Assembly: GCA_002049455.2 (NCBI GenBank)
Contig: KV918769.1
Coordinates: 248,001 to 312,000 of the forward strand
Direction: 5' to 3'
Source: Porphyra umbilicalis
Taxonomy: Eukaryota; Rhodophyta; Bangiophyceae; Bangiales; Bangiaceae
DNA: 64,000 nucleotides
Both the position numbers and the translations under genes were made by a program. The notes beneath the pieces were generated by a model that searched no databases, was not told the DNA's origin, and saw only the letters and a program-made list of their open reading frames with translations. Of this stretch, positions 57,674 through 64,000 are shown piece after piece; within the stretch, counting starts at the first letter, position 1, and each line of letters starts with the position of its first letter.

Positions 57674-60600
57674 GTGCCGCTAGCGGCTCGGCCGCCCCGT
57701 GGCGCCCCCAGCCCGCAGGGTCCGAAGATACGGGTACACCGTGTCTTGGCTCCGGTATACCGGCAGTATACCATCCTCGCGGCCGTCGGCTTTGACGAGG
57801 CTCGCATGCGGCTGATGACACCGACCCTGGATACAGGCGCCGGGCCCTCGATCATTCGGGTGGACGCCCTGCCCAAGGGTTGGGAGCGGCGGTTGCATCG
57901 ACGCCCTCATTTGCCCCACATTGTGGACGCAAATAAAAACCCTATCTCCGCCCGAGGCATGATCACCCTGCGCCTGCGCTCCGGTGGCTTCACCACGGAC
58001 GTCGACTTTGTCGTCGTCCCGCGTCTCGCCGTCCCTGTGCTGCTCGGCACCAGTTTCATCAACCGCCATGTCGAGGCGCTCTACCCGCGCCGTCAACGCG
58101 TCAGATGGTCCACCGATGCTTCGGTGCCCATCTTATCGAGCACGGCACGCGGCAAGAAAGAACGCCGCCGATCCCCGAGGGATGCGACGGTGCGCCTCGC
58201 GCAGCGGTGGGTGCTGCCCCCGCAAACCCGTACGGCCCTGCTGGTCACCGCCGACCTCGCTGGTCAGGTCCTAGTCGCGCCGTACAACCGCCTTCACAAG
58301 CATCACTGCTGTCAAACGGCGCGTGGCCTAGCCGTCGTTGTCCCGGGGCAACGCTTCAGCGTTGAAGTCGCTAACCTCAACGACAAGCCGGTCTGTCTCC
58401 GCAAGGGAACTATCCTCGCTACCGTTAGCCCGGTCGACGATGTCGACTGCCTGCTCGTCACTGACGACGCGGCATCGCCCACCGCGGCCGCAGAAGCGGT
58501 ACTAGACCAAGTCGATCTCTCTGGCGTACCCGACGGGCTACTCCCGGAGGTCCAGGCACTCATCCGCCGCCATGCGTATATGCTGGACGGGACGCTCGGC
58601 TCCATCGACGCCACTGTCCACCGCGTGGAGGTCCAACCCGGGACGAAGCCGATACGGCAGCAACCGTACCGCGCGGGTCACCATGCCCGTGACATGATCC
58701 GTGACGGGGTCAATCGGATGCTGGAAGCCAAGGTCGTCCGACCAAGTACCAGTGAATGGGCAAGCCCTGTCGTTGTCGTCCCCAAGAAAGACGGGTCGCC
58801 ACGCTTTGGCGTCGACTACCGTCGTCTCAATGCGGTGACCAAGAAGGACTCCTATCCCATCCCGCGGATGGAGGATTGCACCGACTCGCTGGGAGACGCC
58901 CGCGTCTTTTCAACGCTCGACTGCAATGCTGGGTATTGGCAGATACCCATGGCCCTGGACGACATCGACAAGGCCGCTTTCACCTGCCACATGGGCACGT
59001 ACGAGTACCTGAAGATGGCCTTCGGCCTCACCAACGCTCCCGCGACCTTCCAACGTGCCCTCGACATCATCCTGTCCGGGATGACCTGGCAAACGTGCCT
59101 TGTCTACCTCGACGATGTCATCGTCTTCTCCGACACCCCGGAGAACCACGTGAAAGCCCTCGACGAAGCCCTGACCCGCTTGGGTCGGGCCGGCGTCACG
59201 TTAAAGGCCAAGAAGTGCCAGTTCTTCCAGACGTCCTTCGAGAACCTCGGGCACATCATATCCCCTGGGGAGATGCGGGTGCACAACAAGAACCTGGAGG
59301 CGCTCGCGAAGGTAGGCCTCCCGCGAACAAAGACGCAATTGTGTAGCTTCCTCGGCATGTGTAACGTGTACCGCCGCTTCGTCGCAAACTACGCACGGAT
59401 CGCAGCGCCCCTAAACCAGCTGACAACCAAGGCGTACGGCGACACGCTCCAGACGTTCACCGAGACGCAGGCCGCAGCGTTCACGCGCCTACGCGACGCG
59501 CTGCTTCATCCGCCGGTCCTGGCGCTCCCCCGCCGCGGAGCGCCCTTCACCATTGACGTCGATGCGTGCGACACCCAATTGGGGTGCGCTCTGCTCCAAG
59601 AGCAGCAGGACGGCCAGCTGAAACCCGTGGGGTTCTACAGCCGCGCCCTGCAGCCCGAGCAACGCAACTATTTGGCCACCGAGAAGGAGTGCCTGGGCCT
59701 CGTCTGGGCCGTGCTCCACCTCCGACACTATGTGGAGGGCTCGCGGTTCACGGTGTGTACCGACCACGAATGACTCAGTTGGATCTACCGGCTGACGACG
59801 GCCACCGGTCGTCTGCTCCGTTGGCGCCTCCGCCTAGCGGAGTTCGACTTCGAGGTGAAGTACAAGAAGGGAGCGAACCACCACCTCCCCGATGCCCTGT
59901 TTCGCGTACCCACGACGGGTCTGGACAAAAAGGAGCTGGACGACGACATCCCATGCTTCCTGCTGGCTCAGACCGCAAGGGGCACGGACGCCAACAACTT
60001 CTCGGCGCCGGTACCGCCTCCCCTTATTACAGCGGAGGAGCTCCTTCGCGCACAAGGCGCGGATGGCCGATGCCAGAAGCTACGCGGTGTGATCGACTCG
60101 GGAAAGCCGACGCGGTTCGTCCTCGATGAGAAAGGCCGCCTCGTGCGCCGTCAGCCAACGACGGATGTTATGGAAGTATACATCCCCGAGGCCCTACGCT
60201 CCCGCGTGATGGGCATCCAGCACTACCCGAAGACCAAAGGTCACCCTGGGGTGCAGCGGATGTACGCCGCCATGAAGCGTTGCTTCTATTGGGAGGCGAT
60301 GATTGTCGACCTATACGACTTCGTCCGGCAGTGCCCGCCGTGCGCGAAGAACCGGCTGCAGGAGCAACGGCATACGTCCCCCATGACCCTGTTCCCGCCA
60401 AAGGAACCGTTGACCGAAGTTGGCATTGACATCCTCGGACCGCTGTCAACACGGTTGACGGCAACCGGTATGTGTTCGTCATGTCCGACCGCTTCTCGAA
60501 GCTAACCCGTACGGTTGCGCTCCGACGTATCACCGCCGTCACGGTCGCGTCGGCGTTCCTGACCGCATGGGTCGCGGCCTACGGGCCCCCCGACTGCGTC

Positions 60601-62094
60601 CTATCGGACCAGGGTCGACAGATGGACAACGCGTTCTTCCGCGCCGTCATGAAGATGTTGGGCACAAGGTGCAAGTACAAGACGCCTTACCATCCGCAGA
60701 CCAACGGTCAGGTGGAACGGTATAACTGTACGCTGCTGAACCAGATCCAAGCCTTCTGTGAGGAGCACCCGCGACAGTGGGATCGCCTCCTCCCCGCCCT
60801 GAGCCTGGCGTACAACACCTGCCCGCATAGGGCCACCGGTATGGCGCCGTTCGACCTCCTGATCCCCCGCCGTATGCCCAACCTCACGGTTGAGGGCCTC
60901 GCTGGCTCGTCCCCGCTGGCATCCGCCGATGGCTCCCCGCTCATGGTAAAGCGCGCCATCATCCAGGGCTTGAAAAAGCTCATCCCGACGGTGCGCGCTT
61001 CCCTCGGCAAGTACCTGGCTCGCTATAAGCGAGACTGGGACAGCCGGGTACGGCCGAAGAACAAGGACCTGGTGGTCGGTGACTTCTTCTACCTCCGCTC
61101 CTACCGCGGGGGGCACAAGCTGCTGCCCAAGGCCCTTGGCCCGTTCGAGATTCTCGATACGGACGGCACCTACTTCGTAATCGACCAAGGCGATGGCGAA
61201 GGACGGGTCAACAGTAACGACGTCACACCGGCACCGCGCCCGGTGCCGGGACCGGATGCCCAGCCGCATCGGCTTACACAGGCCCCGCTCCCCGACGTGA
61301 ATTCCTCCGATGAGGATCCGACCTGGGAAATCGACCGGCTGTTGGCTATTCGCCACGACACCGATAACGGCATCGTGGCGAAAGTTCGGTGGGCCACTTA
61401 TGGCCGGGGCGATGATTCGTGGGAACCCATTTCGGGTTTACCGAAACATCTCGTCATCCGCTTAGCGAAGCAGAAGAAGTTTACGCTCCCCGACGACGCC
61501 TTCCCGACGACGCCGGTCGTCCTCGCCCCGCCCCGGCGGCAACCCAATTGGGTCTGCTTCGCGGTCCAGCAGCACACCGACGAGACGGGTGCAATGCTCG
61601 TCGATGTGCGCTGGGCGTCCCCAGCGGCAAGTCACGAGGAGACCGTCCCTGCCCTTTGGGCATCCTCCCTCCTCGCGGAGTTTCCCGACGACCCGCCGGC
61701 TGCCCACTGGGCATTGGGCCGCCCCGCCTTCGAGAAATTCGACGCGGTCTGGGGCCCCCATACGGTCGACCTGTTGACCACCGCCGCGGCCACCCATCTA
61801 CCCCGGTTCCTGCCCCTGTCACCCACGGACGCCGCGCGCGGCTGCGCCGCGGCGTTCTCGGTCGACTGGGCGGTCAAGAACGGGTGGGCCAACCCCCCTT
61901 TTTCTTTCCTACCGCAGGTCCTCGCCCGCATCACCTCCTATCCATGTGACATCACCCTCGTCGCCCCGCGCTGGCAACACCAGTCCTGGTGGACGCTCGC
62001 GACGCGCTACTGCGCCGCTCGGGTGCAACTCAACCCCCCCTATCCTACGTTTACGGTGGCAGGCCGCACCGTCTCCTCCCCGCCGCCCGTGTGA
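57674..62094 (+). pseudogene. pol: pol region of the chromovirus
   Basis: Domains in order: aspartic protease (TLDTGAGPSII); reverse transcriptase (VDYRRLNAVTKKDSYPIPRM; YLDDVIVFS); RNase H (FTIDVDACDTQLG; ATEKECLGLVWAVLHLRHYV); integrase with a zinc-binding N-terminus, a DDE core (YKTPYHPQTNGQVERYN) and a GPF-type module; and a chromodomain (about 61316-61480, TWEIDRLLAIRH...VRWATYGRGDDSWEP). About 200 more residues follow the chromodomain, including WANPPFSFLPQVLARI and APRWQHQSWWTLAT, a segment otherwise known to me from DIRS-like polyproteins. The region is not one continuous frame and looks broken about twice. Confidence 0.9.
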
Positions 62095-62156
62095 CGCGTC
62101 GTGATCTTCCGCTTTGAGAAGGCCCACACCACACGGGTCAACGCCTGAGCCACCGC

Positions 62157-62837
62157 TTAGCGGTGCCGCTGCCGAGGACCCGTGGGCCGCTCGCCCCCCG
62201 ACTCGTCGCTGTCGTCATAGACGAACCGCTCGTCGGCAGAGGCGACGCGGTCCGCCGCCCGCACTTCGTCCAGGATACGACCAAAGTCGTCTTCCAGGTG
62301 CGTCGCGCGGCGGAGTTCTTTGACGACCTTGACAACGCCGTCCATCGCCTCCCCCATCGTGCGGTCGCAAGACGTCCGCATGGACGCGTGCAGCCGGTCC
62401 ACGCCACTACGCAGCACCCGGCTGATCGCCAGCCCCACGGCGCCAGCCTGCGCGCCGCCCGCCGCGGCCAAGCGCTTCACGGCCGCCGCCGAAAGGTGCG
62501 CCCGGAGCGCGTCGCCTTCAGGCGCAATGGACCCCACGCGGTACCACTCGTGGTGTGCCGCGTAGGGGGGCTCCGCCTCCTGCCCCTCGGACGACCTCGG
62601 GCGTTTCCCCCGCGTGGTCACCCCGCTCCGCCGCGACCCGGTGGCCCCCGCCGTCGACCGGGCCGCCCCATCGGTACCGGCCGGCGACCGGCCGCGCCGC
62701 GCGTCGCCCGGTCGGGGCGCCGCCGCGTCGCCGTCCGCCCGCCTGGACGCTCCAGCAGACGCCGGCGGCTTCCACCGGCGCGTCGACGCCGTTGGCGGTA
62801 ACCACGACCGCTGGCTACCACCCGCGGATTCCCCCAT
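62157..62837 (-). CDS. minus-strand ORF after pol, unidentified
   Basis: 226 codons, MGESAGGSQRSWLPPTASTR at the start. The Arg/Ala-rich first half is unremarkable; the second half is strongly protein-like (PPYAAHHEWYRVGSIAPEGD; VKVVKELRRATHLEDDFGRI; DERFVYDDSDES). Predicted helical with an acidic end. It is 60 bp from the end of pol in opposite sense. It may be an antisense gene inside the element or a host gene next to it. No family recognised. Confidence 0.5.
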   Translation of the reverse strand: MGESAGGSQRSWLPPTASTRRWKPPASAGASRRADGDAAAPRPGDARRGRSPAGTDGAARSTAGATGSRRSGVTTRGKRPRSSEGQEAEPPYAAHHEWYRVGSIAPEGDALRAHLSAAAVKRLAAAGGAQAGAVGLAISRVLRSGVDRLHASMRTSCDRTMGEAMDGVVKVVKELRRATHLEDDFGRILDEVRAADRVASADERFVYDDSDESGGERPTGPRQRHR

Positions 62838-63413
62838 CGCCGCCGCGCCACTCCGTTGCGACGGCGCCGGCGGCGGCGTTGCCCGTCCCGGCGTCGGCCC
62901 GCGCCGAGGGCGAGGCGTCCCACGTCCCTGCGGCGGTGTCCGCGTGCGTCGCGGCGGGGGCGTAGGTGACCGCTACCGACGCGGCCCCGCTCACGGCCGT
63001 TGAGGAGACGGCGCCCGGCGCGACCCCGTCGCCCGACGTGACGTCCCCCGACCGGGCGATCGTGTCCGCGTTGTCGACGCCGACGCGGACGGGGACCGCG
63101 ACGGCACCCAGTGGGCGTCGTCCCGGGCACGCCCCCTCGGCAACGACCGCGACGGGGACCGCGACGGCACCCACTTGGCGTCGTCCCGGGCACGCCCCCT
63201 CGGCGACGACCGCGACGGCGACACGGCCCGCCATGACGGCGATCCCGAGCCTGCCGCCGCCGCGTCCTCCCGGGCCGCGTCGCTGCCCCCGCCTCGGGTG
63301 GGCCCCGCCCCCACGTTCCCGGACGCCCCCGGCGGCCCCTGTGCCGTGGAGCTCTGCGACGTCGCGCGCTCGGCTTGACTTGGGACGTCGACGCCCCTAG
63401 CGTCCAACGCTAG
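62838..63413. other. GC-rich spacer with a 63-bp tandem repeat
   Basis: ggggaccgcgacggcaccca begins at 63091 and again at 63154, with a partial unit at 63217 (63-bp period, 21 codons). Open in several minus frames; it could link the two minus-strand ORFs, but no splice signals are evident. Confidence 0.6.
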
Positions 63414-64000
63414 TCAAAACCCGTATGGGTTCGCCGCGTCGTCCGCCTCCGTCGGCAACGGCGTCTGCCCGAGCGGCAAACCCGCAGCTGCCACCACGTC
63501 TCCCCATTTGGGGAGCAGCACCGCCATACCTTGGAGCAGCCGCTGCTGTCGGGCGTGCTCTTCCGCACTCCCCTCGGCCATGTCGTCCAACCGGAGACGC
63601 TCCAGCCGGTGAAGAAGGGCTGGGGAGATGCGGTGGACCCGCCCGCCGGCGAGGTTCGCCAGCAGCGCGATGGCGGTGAGCTGCACGCGCTCCACCACGT
63701 ACATGTCCCACAGGCAGCTGCGGTCGTCCCACATCATGCGGTCGTAATAATATGACAGCACGGTGGGGTACGCCACGTGCAGCCCCCGCGGCAGCTCCAA
63801 CACGCCCAGCGCCTGAGGCACGCGCCGCCAGCCGGCTCGGTTCAAGCCCTTGGCATGGTGGCCGGCCGTCATCAGGTACGGGACGTCGTCGCCCTTGCGT
63901 GCCCGAACGTCCACCTCCTTCCGCGCTTGGTTTACCGCCACGCGGTCGCCCTCCGCCAAAAGGAGCGTCAGTTTCCGCCCAACCCGCTCGGGTTTCGGCC
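63414..64000 (-). CDS. minus-strand ORF, 5'-partial, unidentified
   Basis: The frame is open from the right edge to TGA at 63414-63416, about 194 codons, with no ATG near the edge. Composition is that of a real globular protein: DDVPYLMTAGHHAKGLNRAG, LSYYYDRMMWDDRSCLWDMY, VERVQLTAIALLANLAGG, then helices rich in Arg/Leu and GMAVLLPKWGDVVAAAG. It and the 62157-62837 ORF have the same orientation and may be one spliced or two adjacent genes. No family recognised. Confidence 0.55.
   Translation of the reverse strand, partial: PKPERVGRKLTLLLAEGDRVAVNQARKEVDVRARKGDDVPYLMTAGHHAKGLNRAGWRRVPQALGVLELPRGLHVAYPTVLSYYYDRMMWDDRSCLWDMYVVERVQLTAIALLANLAGGRVHRISPALLHRLERLRLDDMAEGSAEEHARQQRLLQGMAVLLPKWGDVVAAAGLPLGQTPLPTEADDAANPYGF

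Larger units (their letters stand above)
55138..62094 (+). mobile_element. Ty3/gypsy chromovirus, fossil, running to or past the right edge
   Basis: Order: putative 5' LTR, gag, then pol with protease, reverse transcriptase, RNase H, integrase and chromodomain, which defines the chromovirus branch of Ty3/gypsy. It looks broken, with about two breaks, all in pol; gag looks whole. No second LTR is found before position 64000, so age cannot be estimated from LTR divergence; the near-complete domains suggest a fairly young insertion. The 3' end lies beyond the window or is missing. Confidence 0.9.

Noticed and set aside
62095-64000. 3' LTR of the Ty3/gypsy element
   Set aside because: No match to 55138-55542 was found in either orientation, so none is annotated.

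Overview
The window is nuclear eukaryotic DNA, high in GC in its genes and poor in introns, with single-exon housekeeping genes, long homopolymeric G/C runs and many transposons. I infer a red alga of the Porphyra/Pyropia kind from GC, intron scarcity and element mix; no organelle or rRNA marker confirms this.

Layout. 1-8 kb: a Cys/His-rich spliced gene between two 529-bp direct repeats, a GC-rich 300-bp tandem pair, and a Tc1/mariner-IS630 transposase with one in-frame stop. 8-11.3 kb: a spliced DDE-type transposase-like gene of a cut-and-paste transposon, preceded by a 74-bp palindrome. 11.3-17.3 kb: about 18 tandem copies of a 334-bp satellite starting some 40 bp after that gene. 18.4-23 kb: CDC48/p97 (intact) convergent with a HAD-IIA phosphatase. 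24.4-28.8 kb: tandem repeats and a PIF/Harbinger element with an RGG-rich accessory gene and a transposase facing each other. 31-38 kb: a MITE-like inverted-repeat element, an Ala-rich CS-domain/Sel1-repeat gene, and a TMEM120-type membrane protein gene. 40-44 kb: repeats without clear genes. 44.3-51 kb: a second Harbinger-type pair (Myb/SANT-like protein and transposase) with a divergent histone H3 gene lying between them. 53-54.2 kb: a partly resolved Cys-rich spliced gene. 55.1 kb to the right edge: a Ty3/gypsy chromovirus fossil, followed by minus-strand ORFs.

Themes. Host genes here are single-exon. Three of them (HAD, CS-Sel1, TMEM120) change apparent reading frame at long G/C runs, while CDC48 and H3, which lack such runs, are clean. 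This points to homopolymer length error in the assembly or to real slippage. Both transposases with internal stops carry only one, so they look recently inactivated. The most notable host gene is the histone H3 variant, which has Arg at the Lys9 position and lacks several other modifiable lysines. All identifications come from reading translated sequence by eye; no database search was run.
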